In this document: positions 15,104 to 23,083 of the stretch, one piece after another | How the letters are laid out: every line of letters begins with the position of its first letter | Numbering within the stretch: the stretch's first letter is position 1 | Assembly: GCF_001267925.1 (NCBI RefSeq) | Contig: NZ_CP011409.1 | Location: 2,480,001-2,544,000, forward strand | Direction of reading: 5' to 3' | Origin: Herbaspirillum hiltneri N3 | GTDB taxonomy: Bacteria; Pseudomonadota; Gammaproteobacteria; Burkholderiales; Burkholderiaceae_D | Length of the DNA: 64,000 nt | The notes under the pieces: model-generated | Databases searched by the model: none | What the model was told of the DNA's origin: nothing | What the model saw: the letters and a program-made list of their open reading frames with translations, nothing else | Program-made: the position numbers and the translations under genes

Positions 15104-15877
15104 TCAGCCGTTGAAGCGGCTCAGGAAGGATTGCGTCGCCGCTTCCTGCGGATTGTCGATCACCTGCGACGGCGGTCCGGCTTCCACCACCACGCCGTCG
15201 CGCATGAAGATCACCTGATCGGCGACTTCGCGGGCGAAGGCGATTTCGTGCGTGACCAGGATCATGGTCATGCCGTCGGCGGCCAGCGAGCGGATCACGT
15301 TGAGCACTTCGCCCACCAGCTCCGGATCCAGCGCCGAGGTGGCTTCATCGAACAGCATCACGCCCGGGCGCATCGCCAGCGCGCGGGCAATCGCCACGCG
15401 TTGCTTCTGGCCGCCGGACAGGCGTTGCGGATAGATGTCGGCGCGGTCGGACAGGCCGACTTTCTGCAGCAGTTCCAGTGCGTAGGCGCGCGCTTCCGCC
15501 TTCGGTTTGCGCAGCACGGTGAGCATGCCTTCCATGACGTTCTCGAGCGCCGTCATGTGCGGGAACAGGTTGAAGTGCTGGAACACCATGCCGGTGTTGG
15601 TGCGGAATTTGGCCAGCTCGCGGTCCTTGAGCGGCTTGGAGGCCTTCGAGCCGAACGTGAAATCCTGCGCACCGACACGGATGCTGCCATGCTCGGGCAC
15701 GGTCAGCAGGTTGATACAGCGCAGCAGCGTCGACTTGCCGGAACCGGACGGACCGATCATCGCGACCACGCTGCCCTTGTTGACCTGCAGCGAGATGTCT
15801 TTCAGCACGACGTGCTCGCCGAAGGCTTTCTTCAGATTCTTGATTTCAATCATGACTTCATTCGTAGCGTGACTCAT
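15104..15877 (-). CDS. Amino-acid ABC transporter ATP-binding protein (GlnQ type)
   Basis: Cytosolic ATPase of a polar amino-acid importer, 257 aa. Walker A IGPSGSGKSTLLRCIN, Q-loop GMVFQHFNLFPHMTALENV, signature RLSGGQKQRVAIARALA, Walker B VMLFDEATSALDPE and H-switch LVTHEIAF are all intact. The start is four bp after the permease stop (15882), so the two are translationally linked. The probable ligand-binding partner is the Tat-exported protein at 13685-14527. Substrate is not predictable beyond polar/basic amino acid. Confidence 0.93.
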   Translation of the reverse strand: MSHATNEVMIEIKNLKKAFGEHVVLKDISLQVNKGSVVAMIGPSGSGKSTLLRCINLLTVPEHGSIRVGAQDFTFGSKASKPLKDRELAKFRTNTGMVFQHFNLFPHMTALENVMEGMLTVLRKPKAEARAYALELLQKVGLSDRADIYPQRLSGGQKQRVAIARALAMRPGVMLFDEATSALDPELVGEVLNVIRSLAADGMTMILVTHEIAFAREVADQVIFMRDGVVVEAGPPSQVIDNPQEAATQSFLSRFNG

Positions 15878-15881
15878 GTTC

Positions 15882-16550
15882 TTATGCCCCCTGTTGCGCA
15901 GTCAGGCGGTTTTCCAGGCGCTTGGCCCAGATCGTCGCCGGCAGCAGGATGAGGAAATAGATCACCGCAACCATGGTGTAGATTTCCAGCGGGCGGTAAG
16001 TTTCATGCGCGATGATCTGGCCCTGGTACAACAGGTCCGGCACCGCCAGCACCGACAGCAGCGAGGTATTCTTCAACTGCATGATGGACTGGCTCACCAG
16101 CGGCGGCGTCATGCGCTTGAACGCCTGCGGCAGGATCACGCGGCGCATCAGCTGGAAGCGCGTCATGCCCAGGGCGCAGCCCGCTTCGCTCTGGCCGACG
16201 TCGATCGAGACGATGCCGCCGCGGATGATTTCCGAATAGAAGGCGCCGCCGTACAAGGCCAGCGCCAGCAGGGCCGACGTGCCTGCGGACATCTCGATGC
16301 CGACCAGCACCGGCAGCGCGTAATAGAACCACACCAGTTGCACCAGCACCGGCGTGCAGCGGAACACTTCGACGTAGGCGCGCAGCGGGCCCGAGATGAA
16401 CGGGTTGGTCGACAGGCGGCCAAGCCCGACCAGCAAGCCCAGCAACAGGCCCAGCAAAACACAGGCGACCGTGTAGGCCAGCGTGTAGCCGAAGCCCACC
16501 GCAATGACGTTGCGGAATTGCCAGAGTGCGGCGAAGTCCCAGTGATACAT
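15882..16550 (-). CDS. Amino-acid ABC transporter permease (HisM/GlnP type)
   Basis: Integral membrane permease, 222 aa, five or six helices. The N-terminal family line is FGYTLAYTVACVLLGLLLGL and the EAA loop reads EAGCALGMTRFQLMRRVILP. Start at 16550 (MYHWDFAALWQFRN) fits the family; the frame extends 47 residues further upstream but that part is not protein-like. Only one permease gene is present, so the channel is probably a homodimer. It heads the leftward operon permease-ATPase-lrp. Confidence 0.92.
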   Translation of the reverse strand: MYHWDFAALWQFRNVIAVGFGYTLAYTVACVLLGLLLGLLVGLGRLSTNPFISGPLRAYVEVFRCTPVLVQLVWFYYALPVLVGIEMSAGTSALLALALYGGAFYSEIIRGGIVSIDVGQSEAGCALGMTRFQLMRRVILPQAFKRMTPPLVSQSIMQLKNTSLLSVLAVPDLLYQGQIIAHETYRPLEIYTMVAVIYFLILLPATIWAKRLENRLTAQQGA

Positions 16551-16862
16551 CGTGTTTCCTTTTCTTTTACTCTTTGGTGTCTGAATTTCCGGTTGCCTGC
16601 ACGGTGCGCAGGCGAGGCAGCATGAAGCGTGCCAGTCGAAGCAGAAAAGGCGGCCGGTCTGACCAATTTTCCTCCCCCGAAAACCCCGCAATTGTAATGG
16701 AGAATACCGCCCGGGATGTAGCGGAAGCTGTTGTGCAGTGCTTTTGCGGCGGGTTTTTGACGGCGGGCTGACGGCGGCTGCGGCCCGCCGCTAGCTTATT
16801 GGTTAAAATAGCGCACGGCCGCTCCGGCCATCCCGATTCCTCATATCGTTTCCTCGTTACCC
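16551..16862. other. Divergent intergenic region before the SDR gene
   Basis: The 312-bp gap separates the leftward permease from the rightward SDR. It holds a perfect 8-bp hairpin CGGCGGGC (16761-16768) / GCCCGCCG (16783-16790) with a 14-nt loop. A -10-like TAAAAT at 16803-16808 follows, about 55 nt before the SDR start. No supported gene is present. Confidence 0.4.
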
Positions 16863-17630
16863 ATGAATCCATCTCCCAGCGTGCAGCGCGTGATCCTGAT
16901 TACCGGCGCTGCACGCGGCATCGGCGCGGCCACCGCGAAAACCGTGGCCGCCGCCGATACCCGCATGGTGCTGCATGCGCGCGCCGATTCTCCCGAATTG
17001 CAGCAGGCCGTCGCGGCTTGCCGCGAGCGCGGCGCGCATTGCGTGACGGCCTTCGGCGACCTGGCCGATACGGGTACGGCGGCGGCCTTGCGCGACGTCG
17101 CGCTGAACAGCTACGGCCGCCTCGACGCGCTGGTCGCCAACGCCGGTTTCGCCGACCGCAAGCGTATCGGCGAGCTCAATACGCAAGACTGGTCGCGCTC
17201 CATCGACGCGCTGCTGGGCGGCTTCTTCCAACTGGTTACCGCCTGCAAGGATGCCTTGCAGCAGGCGCCGGCCGGCCGCGTGGTGGCGGTCAGCTCCTTC
17301 GTCGCGCACGTGTACCGCCTCGGCGAATCGGGTTTCCCGGCGTCGGCTGCGGCCAAGGCCGGCATCGAAGCGCTGGTGAAATCGCTGGCGGTGCAGCTGG
17401 CGCAATCGGGCGCCACCGTCAACGCCGTGGCGCCAGGCTACGTGCAAAAATCCGACCCCAACAAATCCGCCATCGATCCGGCCGCCTGGGCCGCTGCGCT
17501 GGAGCGCATCCCCATGCAACGTCTCGGCCAGCCGCAGGAAATCGCCAACGTCATCGGCTTCCTGCTGAGCCCCGCCGCGTCTTATGTCACCGGCCAGGTA
17601 TGGCACATCGACGGCGGCCTCACTTTATGA
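16863..17630 (+). CDS. Short-chain dehydrogenase/reductase lacking the usual catalytic tyrosine
   Basis: SDR-fold protein, 255 aa. NAD(P)-binding TGAARGIGAATAKTV (TGxxxGxG) and LVANAGFADRKRIG (NAG motif) are present, as is the catalytic serine region RVVAVSSFVAHVY. The active-site position usually read YSASKAA is here ESGFPASAAAKAGIEAL. Counting back four residues from the lysine gives Ser, and the nearest aromatic is Phe seven back, so the YxxxK dyad is broken. The C-terminus VTGQVWHIDGGLTL is canonical. It precedes a D-amino-acid dehydrogenase. It may be a reductase with an atypical mechanism or a non-catalytic paralogue. Confidence 0.82.
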   Translation: MNPSPSVQRVILITGAARGIGAATAKTVAAADTRMVLHARADSPELQQAVAACRERGAHCVTAFGDLADTGTAAALRDVALNSYGRLDALVANAGFADRKRIGELNTQDWSRSIDALLGGFFQLVTACKDALQQAPAGRVVAVSSFVAHVYRLGESGFPASAAAKAGIEALVKSLAVQLAQSGATVNAVAPGYVQKSDPNKSAIDPAAWAAALERIPMQRLGQPQEIANVIGFLLSPAASYVTGQVWHIDGGLTL

Positions 17631-17731
17631 GGCTGGTGAAAAACACCGCTGGCTGCGTTGCGCCGTCTTGCCGTGCATTCGCACTGTCTGCGACGGCACG
17701 CCTTGCCATCGGCGCTTTTCACTAGCCTCAT
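17627..17731. repeat. 105-bp palindromic element starting in the SDR stop codon
   Basis: Outer arms ATGAGGCTGGTGAAAA (17627-17642) and TTTTCACTAGCCTCAT (17716-17731) match at 15 of 16 positions, and pairing continues inward with a few mismatches to about 17654. A second internal pair, GCCGTC (17663-17668) and GACGGC (17692-17697), lies in the centre. The left arm contains the TGA stop of the SDR gene (17628-17630). The size and structure recall ERIC/REP-like or MITE-like intergenic repeats. No open reading frame is inside. Confidence 0.65.
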
Positions 17732-17752
17732 TATTATTTGAAATAACTCACC

Positions 17753-19021
17753 ATGCACATCATCGTCATCGGCGCCGGCATCGTCGGCGTAACCACCGCC
17801 TATTTCCTGCACGAGAAAGGCTACACCGTTACGGTGGTCGACCGCCAGCCGGAAGTCGCGGCCGAAACCAGCGTCGGCAACGCCGGCCATGTCTGTCCGT
17901 CCTACGCCACGCCGTGGGCCGCGCCCGGCATGAAGGGCAAGTCGCTCAAATGGTCGCTGCAAAGCTGGCTGGGCATGGAGTCGGCGCTGCGTTTCACGCC
18001 GCGCCTGGACCGGGACCAATGGCGCTGGCTCGGCCAGTTCCTGTCGCAGTGCAACGCCGGGCGCTACGCCGTCAACAAGGCGCGCATGGGACGCCTGGCG
18101 CGCTACAGCCACACGCAGCTGAAAGATATTCGCGAACGCCTCGGCATCGAGTACGAACAAACCACGGTCGGCAACCTGCAGCTGTTCCGCACGCAGGAGG
18201 GCATGGACAACGCCGGCCTCGCCGCGCGCGTGCTGGCGGAAGCGGGCGTCGCTTATGAGCTGCTCGACGCCGACGCCTGCGTCGCCTTCGACCCGGCGCT
18301 GCGCGCCGCACGCGATCAACTGGTCGGCGGCATGCTGCTGCCGCAAGATGAAACCGGCAATTGCCCGCTGTTCGCCCGCGCGCTGGCCGACTGGCTGCAA
18401 TCGCAGGGCGTCAGCTTCGTGCTCGGTACTTCCGTACAGCAGATCGAATACGCCGGCGGCGCCGTCACCGGCCTGCGCACCGCCAACGGCATGTTGACGG
18501 CCGACGCCTACGTGGTGGCCTGCGCCAGCGCATCGGTGGCCCTGGTCAAGCCGCTGGGTTTGCGGTTGCCGGTGTATCCGGTCAAGGGCTACGCAATCAC
18601 CGTGCCGGTCAGCGACGCCACGGCGGCGCCGAAGAGCGGCGTGATGGATGAGTACTACAAGGTGGCGATCACGCGCATGGGTTCCCACATCCGCGCCGCC
18701 GGCACGGCCGAGATCGGCAGCTGGGATACGAAGGTGACGCCGCGCGATTGCGCCACCGCGATCAAGTCGCTCAGCTCGCTGTTCCCGGGCGGCGCCGACA
18801 TGAGCGGCATCAGCTACTGGGCCGGCCTGCGGCCGATGACGCCGGACGGCGCGCCGCTGATCGGCGCGACTGCGTTTTCCAATCTCTGGCTCAACGCCGG
18901 CCACGGTTCCAACGGCTGGACCACGGCCTGCGGTTCGAGCCGGCTGATCGCCGACAAGATTGCCGGCGTCAACACGGAAATCGTCAGCGACGATTTAAGT
19001 CCGCTGCGAGCGTTCCAATAG
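17753..19021 (+). CDS. D-amino-acid dehydrogenase, DadA-like
   Basis: FAD-dependent amine oxidoreductase (DAO family), 422 aa, which would oxidise a D-amino acid to the 2-oxo acid and pass electrons to the membrane quinone pool. FAD-binding GxGxxG is at the start (MHIIVIGAGIVGVTTAYFLH). The dehydrogenase signature ETSVGNAGHVCPSYATPWAA and the C-terminal GLRPMTPDGAPLIG then NAGHGSNGWTTACGSSRLIA are DadA-like. It follows the SDR and the palindromic element and lies in a cluster with an amino-acid importer and an Lrp regulator. The ligand cannot be fixed. The stop is directly adjacent to the stop of the convergent gene at 19022. Confidence 0.88.
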   Translation: MHIIVIGAGIVGVTTAYFLHEKGYTVTVVDRQPEVAAETSVGNAGHVCPSYATPWAAPGMKGKSLKWSLQSWLGMESALRFTPRLDRDQWRWLGQFLSQCNAGRYAVNKARMGRLARYSHTQLKDIRERLGIEYEQTTVGNLQLFRTQEGMDNAGLAARVLAEAGVAYELLDADACVAFDPALRAARDQLVGGMLLPQDETGNCPLFARALADWLQSQGVSFVLGTSVQQIEYAGGAVTGLRTANGMLTADAYVVACASASVALVKPLGLRLPVYPVKGYAITVPVSDATAAPKSGVMDEYYKVAITRMGSHIRAAGTAEIGSWDTKVTPRDCATAIKSLSSLFPGGADMSGISYWAGLRPMTPDGAPLIGATAFSNLWLNAGHGSNGWTTACGSSRLIADKIAGVNTEIVSDDLSPLRAFQ

Positions 19022-19459
19022 TCAACGGGTAAACAGGCTGTTGATATTGTCGCCGTTACTGAAGTTGCTCAGCGCCCAGCCCGAAGCGGTCTTGTAGAAA
19101 ATGAACTGCCAGGGAATCGCCTGCTTTTCGGCCTTCTCTATATAGACCAGCTTGAGCAGCGATTCGCCCACCTTCTCGCTGCGGATGAATTCGTAGCCCA
19201 CCGACCCGCCGATGGTTTGCTCCAGCTGCATGCGCGACGTGCGTGCGGTGAGCCGCGCGCGGTCGAGCGTGTTGACGTCGGTCAGCGTGTACGGCGTCAT
19301 GGCGGCGTAGGCGTCGTCGGTCTGGCCCTTGCCAGCGGCGGCCATGACCTTGTCGGCGAGCTGGCGCACTTCGGCTTCGCTTTTGAGCGTGTCGGCGCGG
19401 GCGGTGAAGGTGGTTGCGGCGAGCAGCGTGACCGCGATGGTGGACAGCAAGGTGCGCAT
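19022..19459 (-). CDS. Secreted/periplasmic protein of unknown function
   Basis: 145 aa with a clear Sec signal peptide MRTLLSTIAVTLLAATTFTA ending near ARA-D. The mature part is about 122 residues, a mixed alpha/beta domain with YEFIRSEKVGESLLKLVYIE and IPWQFIFYKTASGWALSNFS. That pattern (helix, then sheet ending in a Trp-containing strand) resembles SnoaL/NTF2-type small domains, but this is only an impression. AGGAG lies before the ATG. It converges on the dadA-like gene with abutting stop codons (19019-19021 and 19022-19024) and no hairpin between. Confidence 0.75.
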   Translation of the reverse strand: MRTLLSTIAVTLLAATTFTARADTLKSEAEVRQLADKVMAAAGKGQTDDAYAAMTPYTLTDVNTLDRARLTARTSRMQLEQTIGGSVGYEFIRSEKVGESLLKLVYIEKAEKQAIPWQFIFYKTASGWALSNFSNGDNINSLFTR

Positions 19460-19629
19460 GGCGCTTCTCCTGAAAAATCGGATCGCTCATTGTGCCACTG
19501 CGGCGGCCGGCAGAAAACCGGCGAGTGTAAAGCCGCGTTCGGCATGGCGTAAATCAGGGTAAAAGCGCGCGAGGCGGGGAACATCGGCGGATATGATGAA
19601 TTTCACTCATCGTCGAACCGGTCGCCGCC

Positions 19630-20205
19630 ATGATCAAATTTTTCTTCGCCTCCGTTTGCGCTGCATCCATGTCAGGCTGCGTCGTCATGTCGCCCAGTCC
19701 GATCGTGGAAGCCGCCAATCTGCTTGGCTCCGCCATCTCCGGCGTGTCGTCGATGACGCCGGCCACGCCGCAGAATCCCATCGTCTTCGCGCACGCGCCG
19801 ATCAAGGAAATCTGCATCGAGTGGAACGGCGCGGTGGCGCTCAGCGATTTCGTCCCCAGCCTGCAAAGCGAACTGCAACGGCACGGCGTGCCGAGCCGCG
19901 TGTACGACGCCGGTACGCAGCCCGGCAGCTGCCCCATGACGTTGGCTTACGCCGCCTTCGTCAAATGGGACATGAAGACGTTCAGCAATGCTTACGCGCC
20001 TTACCTGACGTTTGCTTCGGTGACCTTGCGCAAGGAGGGGAGGGTGGTGGGTAGCGCGTCTTACAAGATGGGGGAGATGGCGCAGGACAAGTGGTCTTCT
20101 ACCGGGAGCAAGCTGGGGCCGGTGGTGGATGCTTTGCTGATTAGCAATCCTGTGGTGGAGGCGACCAACAATGTCGGTACGCCGGTTGTGTTTGGGGGGT
20201 CTTGA
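19630..20205 (+). CDS. Putative lipoprotein
   Basis: 191 aa. The N-terminus MIKFFFASVCAASMSGCVVM is a lipoprotein signal peptide with lipobox MSGC, giving an acylated cysteine at residue 17. The mature domain has two more cysteines (KEICIEWNG and PGSCPMTLAY) and a central repeated-strand pattern. A possible role is an envelope protein, but I do not recognise the family. It stands alone: 170 bp follows the divergent gene at 19459, and a long repeat region begins 70 bp after its stop. The last 60 codons are richer in G and T than the rest (for example ggggggtcttga), a small compositional shift near the repeat. Confidence 0.7.
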   Translation: MIKFFFASVCAASMSGCVVMSPSPIVEAANLLGSAISGVSSMTPATPQNPIVFAHAPIKEICIEWNGAVALSDFVPSLQSELQRHGVPSRVYDAGTQPGSCPMTLAYAAFVKWDMKTFSNAYAPYLTFASVTLRKEGRVVGSASYKMGEMAQDKWSSTGSKLGPVVDALLISNPVVEATNNVGTPVVFGGS

Positions 20206-20277
20206 ATCTTTGTCGGTTGTTTCGACTGGCTTGCTGTGCGTTGATGAATACGGTTTGTTCTTCGGACGACCGTGGTT

Positions 20278-20832
20278 GCCGGGGGCGGCCCGGCAGCCGC
20301 TCACTTTCTTTGCTTCGCCAAAGAAAGTAAGCAAAGAAAGGCGACCGCGATTCGCCGCCCCTTCGGGGTACCCGTTGGTGCCGTACTCAAATCGGGAAGG
20401 GAAACAAACTCGCTGCGCTCAGACAAGTTTCCCTTCTTTATCCGATTTGAGTACGGCACCAACGGCGACTCATAAGCGGAACTTCTTTCTCGGCTCGCTT
20501 CGCATTGCCTTGGGGGGGCTCGCCTTCGGCATCGTGATTGCCATCTTTGGTTTGATTGATAGCGGAGAACTGTGGCTTTCACTCCACCTCCATCCCCTGG
20601 CGACGCGCAGCGAGCCAGTCTGGCCGTCCGCTTGCGAGTAGCCGGTGGCGGCAGGTGCAAATCGGATAAAGAGGGGAAACTTGTCTGAGCGCAGCGAGTT
20701 TGTTTCCCCTCCCGATTTGCGCCTGACGACGCCGGGAACCCCCGGCAGGGGGCTACGAACCAGCGGTCGCTTCTTTTGCTTACTTTTCTTGGCGAGACAA
20801 GAAAAGTGAGTAGCTGCCGGGCTACCCCCGGC
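20278..20832. repeat. Compound inverted repeat, about 555 bp
   Basis: The non-coding gap between 20205 and 20902 is almost entirely a large imperfect palindrome. Outer arms at 20278-20346 and 20763-20832 are related as reverse complements; each contains a short hairpin, on the left ACTTTCTTTG-CTTCGC-CAAAGAAAGT. Inside, a left hairpin (arms 20373-20395 and 20442-20464, 23 bp perfect, plus GAAGGGAAAC/GTTTCCCTTC) has loop 20406-20426. The right hairpin (GCAAATCGG at 20657-20665, CCGATTTGC at 20712-20720, AGGGGAAAC/GTTTCCCCT) has loop 20681-20701. The two 21-nt loops are exact reverse complements. It looks like two copies of one repeat unit in opposite orientation around a 190-bp centre. Confidence 0.7.
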
Positions 20833-20901
20833 GAAGGGTTGATCGAAGAAAAAAATCCAAATTACCGAAGAACCACCAGTCGGAACAAAACAAAAAAGCG
20901 C

Positions 20902-21804
20902 TCAGCGATTAACCAGCTCCTGCACCTCATCCCAGGTCGCCGCATAAGCCCCCGCCCGCGCCGCCGACAACGCCGCCGCCGCAGCAGCACACTGCAAATG
21001 CGTCACCACCGGCGCATCCGCCTGACGCAAGATGCTGGCGATCCAGCCTCCCATGGAAGCATCGCCGCAACCGACGGTATCAATCACCTCCACCCGATAA
21101 GCCGCTTGATCGACAACGCTCTCTCCCTTGATCCAGGACAGCCCATCGGCTCCACGCGTGAACAGGATCTCCGCCTGCGGCGCCAGCGACTTCAGCGTCG
21201 CCATCGGCTGCGCATCGTCAGGGAATAATTTCTCCAGATCTTCGTCCGACACCTTCACGTAATGCGATAACGCCAGCAGCTTGCGCATCAGCACGTGATA
21301 GCCGGGCTGATCCATCAGCTTGCGCCAGTTCGGATCGAAGGCAATGCGCTTGCCGCGTTGCGCGCCTTCGGCGGCAATCGCAAGCAGGCGAGACGCCAAT
21401 GGTTCGCGCGTCAGGCTGATGCAGCCGAAGTGCAATATGCGCGCTTCATCCATCCAGCCGGAAGGCAACTTGCTCGGATCGAAATGCAGGTCGGCGCTGT
21501 CGTCGCCGACGAAGAAATAATCGGGCGGCGTGGTTGACGTCACCATGGCCAGCAGCGGCGATTTGTCGACTTGCTGGAGGTAGCGCATGTCGAGTCCCGC
21601 CTCTTGCGTGAGCACGCGCAATTCTTCGCCGAAGACGTCGCTGCTGACGCTGCCGGCATAACCGGTCGCCGCGCCAAGACGCGCGCCGACGCGCGCGACG
21701 TTCCAGCAGGCGCCTCCGGGCAGGGCGCGCCACTCGCCGCCGGGCTGGCGAATGAAGTCGGTCAGGGCTTCGCCGAAGACGACGAATTCGATGGGATGCG
21801 GCAT
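20902..21804 (-). CDS. PfkB-family carbohydrate kinase, probable fructokinase
   Basis: Ribokinase/PfkB-fold sugar kinase, 300 aa, phosphorylating a hexose (probably fructose) with ATP in the cytosol. The N-terminal part has VVFGEALTDFIRQPGGEWRA and PGGACWNVARVGARLGAATG (first PfkB signature). The anion-hole/catalytic motif reads VIDTVGCGDASMGGWI, where Cys replaces the usual Ala or Gly in DTxGAGD; the base Asp is kept. It is 53 bp downstream of the SorC-type regulator and on the same strand, so probably one operon. GGAG precedes the start. Substrate remains inferred; 2-keto-3-deoxygluconate kinases are a less likely alternative. Confidence 0.85.
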   Translation of the reverse strand: MPHPIEFVVFGEALTDFIRQPGGEWRALPGGACWNVARVGARLGAATGYAGSVSSDVFGEELRVLTQEAGLDMRYLQQVDKSPLLAMVTSTTPPDYFFVGDDSADLHFDPSKLPSGWMDEARILHFGCISLTREPLASRLLAIAAEGAQRGKRIAFDPNWRKLMDQPGYHVLMRKLLALSHYVKVSDEDLEKLFPDDAQPMATLKSLAPQAEILFTRGADGLSWIKGESVVDQAAYRVEVIDTVGCGDASMGGWIASILRQADAPVVTHLQCAAAAAALSAARAGAYAATWDEVQELVNR

Positions 21805-21857
21805 AAATGTCTCCGTAATGCTGATGCTGAAATTGTTGTTCTGGCGCTGCGCGGAAT

Positions 21858-22826
21858 TTAATCCTGCAACGCAAATTGCGCGCAGTACTCGTCGGTGACG
21901 AGACCCGTCAGCCAGCCGCCGCGCAAGGCGCCGCGCACCGCTTCGGCTTTCTTGCGACCGCCTGCCAGCGCGATGACCGGCTTGGGCGGCGGCGAGGTGA
22001 GCGGCGGGGTGGTGATGCGCGCGGCCAGCGGCGAACGGAGCATGTTGCCGGCGGCGTCGAAGGCGTGGCAGATCAGTTCGCCGACCGCGCCTTGATTTTG
22101 CAGCTGCGCGACTTCGTCGTCGTCGATGAAGCCGTCTTCATGCATCGCGCCTTGCAATGCAATCGTGCCGATGCCGAGGAAGGTGACGTCGGCGCGTTGC
22201 GCCAGGCCGGTGACGATCTGGTAGGCGCGATGGTTGCACCACTGCTTGCGGTCGGCTTCGCTTTCCGCCACGCGCGGCGCCGGCAAGAGGTAAAAGCGGC
22301 TCTGCATTTTTTCAGCGGCGAGCAGGGCGACGTCGTAGCGGTTGGCGGAACCGTCGGAAGCGAAGGCGCCGATCATCGAGACGATCTGGTGCTGCGGGCG
22401 TTCCATGTCGCTGATCTTTTCAATTGCGGCCTTGAGCGTGCGACCCGAGCCGACGTTGACGATCAGCGGTTCTTCCTGCCGCAGGTATTGTTCCATCAAC
22501 TCGGCGCCGGCGACCGCCAGCATCTGTTGCACACCGTGTGCATCATCCCCGGCCGCGGCGTCATTGCCCGTGTTGCCGGGCACCACGCGGCAGACGTCCA
22601 ATCCGTAGCGCTGTTGCAGGCCCTGCGCAAGTTCCAGGCAGGACGAGATCGGATGGGCGATCTGGACCTTGACCAGGTTCGACGCGCCGGCGTAGGCCAC
22701 CATGCGCTGCGCCATCTGGCGCGAAATGCCGAGGCGCTCGGCGATTTCATTCTGGGTGTTGCCGGCGACGTAATACATCCATGCGGCGCGCGCCGCCAGA
22801 TCGAGTTTGGATGGGCTGGATGACAT
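21858..22826 (-). CDS. SorC/DeoR-type sugar-binding transcriptional regulator
   Basis: 322 aa. N-terminal HTH: LAARAAWMYYVAGNTQNEIA and ERLGISRQMAQRMVAYA, as in the SorC family. The C-terminal sugar-phosphate-binding domain has LIVNVGSGRTLKAAIEKI, ADVTFLGIGTIALQGAMHED and the end line VIALAGGRKKAEAVRGALRG. Such proteins respond to a phosphorylated sugar. It is the first gene of the regulator-fructokinase operon and divergent from the PnuC-like gene at 23084. Candidate binding sites (TTTGCTC repeats and an inverted repeat) lie in the shared promoter region. Autoregulation is inference. Confidence 0.9.
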   Translation of the reverse strand: MSSSPSKLDLAARAAWMYYVAGNTQNEIAERLGISRQMAQRMVAYAGASNLVKVQIAHPISSCLELAQGLQQRYGLDVCRVVPGNTGNDAAAGDDAHGVQQMLAVAGAELMEQYLRQEEPLIVNVGSGRTLKAAIEKISDMERPQHQIVSMIGAFASDGSANRYDVALLAAEKMQSRFYLLPAPRVAESEADRKQWCNHRAYQIVTGLAQRADVTFLGIGTIALQGAMHEDGFIDDDEVAQLQNQGAVGELICHAFDAAGNMLRSPLAARITTPPLTSPPPKPVIALAGGRKKAEAVRGALRGGWLTGLVTDEYCAQFALQD

Positions 22827-22921
22827 CGGTTTTCCTTGTTGTGAACCTGCCGCGTCGCGCTGGCCGATCCGGCATTGTACGGACTTTGAGCGCCTGTTCC
22901 TGCGGGACGTCAGACGTCATT

Positions 22922-22950
22922 ATTATCAAAATTGAACATTTGCTCAACAA
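22922..22950 (-). promoter_or_regulatory. Promoter of the SorC-fructokinase operon
   Basis: Reading leftward, -35 TTGTTG (22950-22945), 17-bp spacer and -10 GATAAT (22927-22922). The start would be near 22915, about 90 nt before the regulator start codon. The -35 lies inside the inverted repeat 22937-22961. Confidence 0.55.
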
Positions 22951-23016
22951 AAAAGCAAATGCTTGACAATCTTTCGTCAATGTTTGATTATTTGCTCGCA
23001 AACAGATTTTTTGCTC
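22937..23016. promoter_or_regulatory. Candidate SorC-type operator with TTTGCTC repeats
   Basis: CATTTGCT (22937-22944) and AGCAAATG (22954-22961) form a perfect inverted repeat. TTTGCTC recurs as direct repeats at 22939-22945, 22991-22997 and 23010-23016. The sites cover both divergent promoters, so one regulator could control both sides. Confidence 0.55.
22963..22991 (+). promoter_or_regulatory. Promoter of the PnuC-like gene
   Basis: Perfect -35 TTGACA at 22963-22968, 17-bp spacer, -10 GATTAT at 22986-22991. The start would be near 22998, leaving an 86-nt leader that includes a TTTGCTC site. It is divergent from, and only about 10 bp from, the leftward promoter. Confidence 0.6.
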
Positions 23017-23083
23017 AGAAAACTACATCGAGGCGAGGAAGGCGGCAACGCTCATCCTCAGCCCGTACACAATGGAGACAAGC

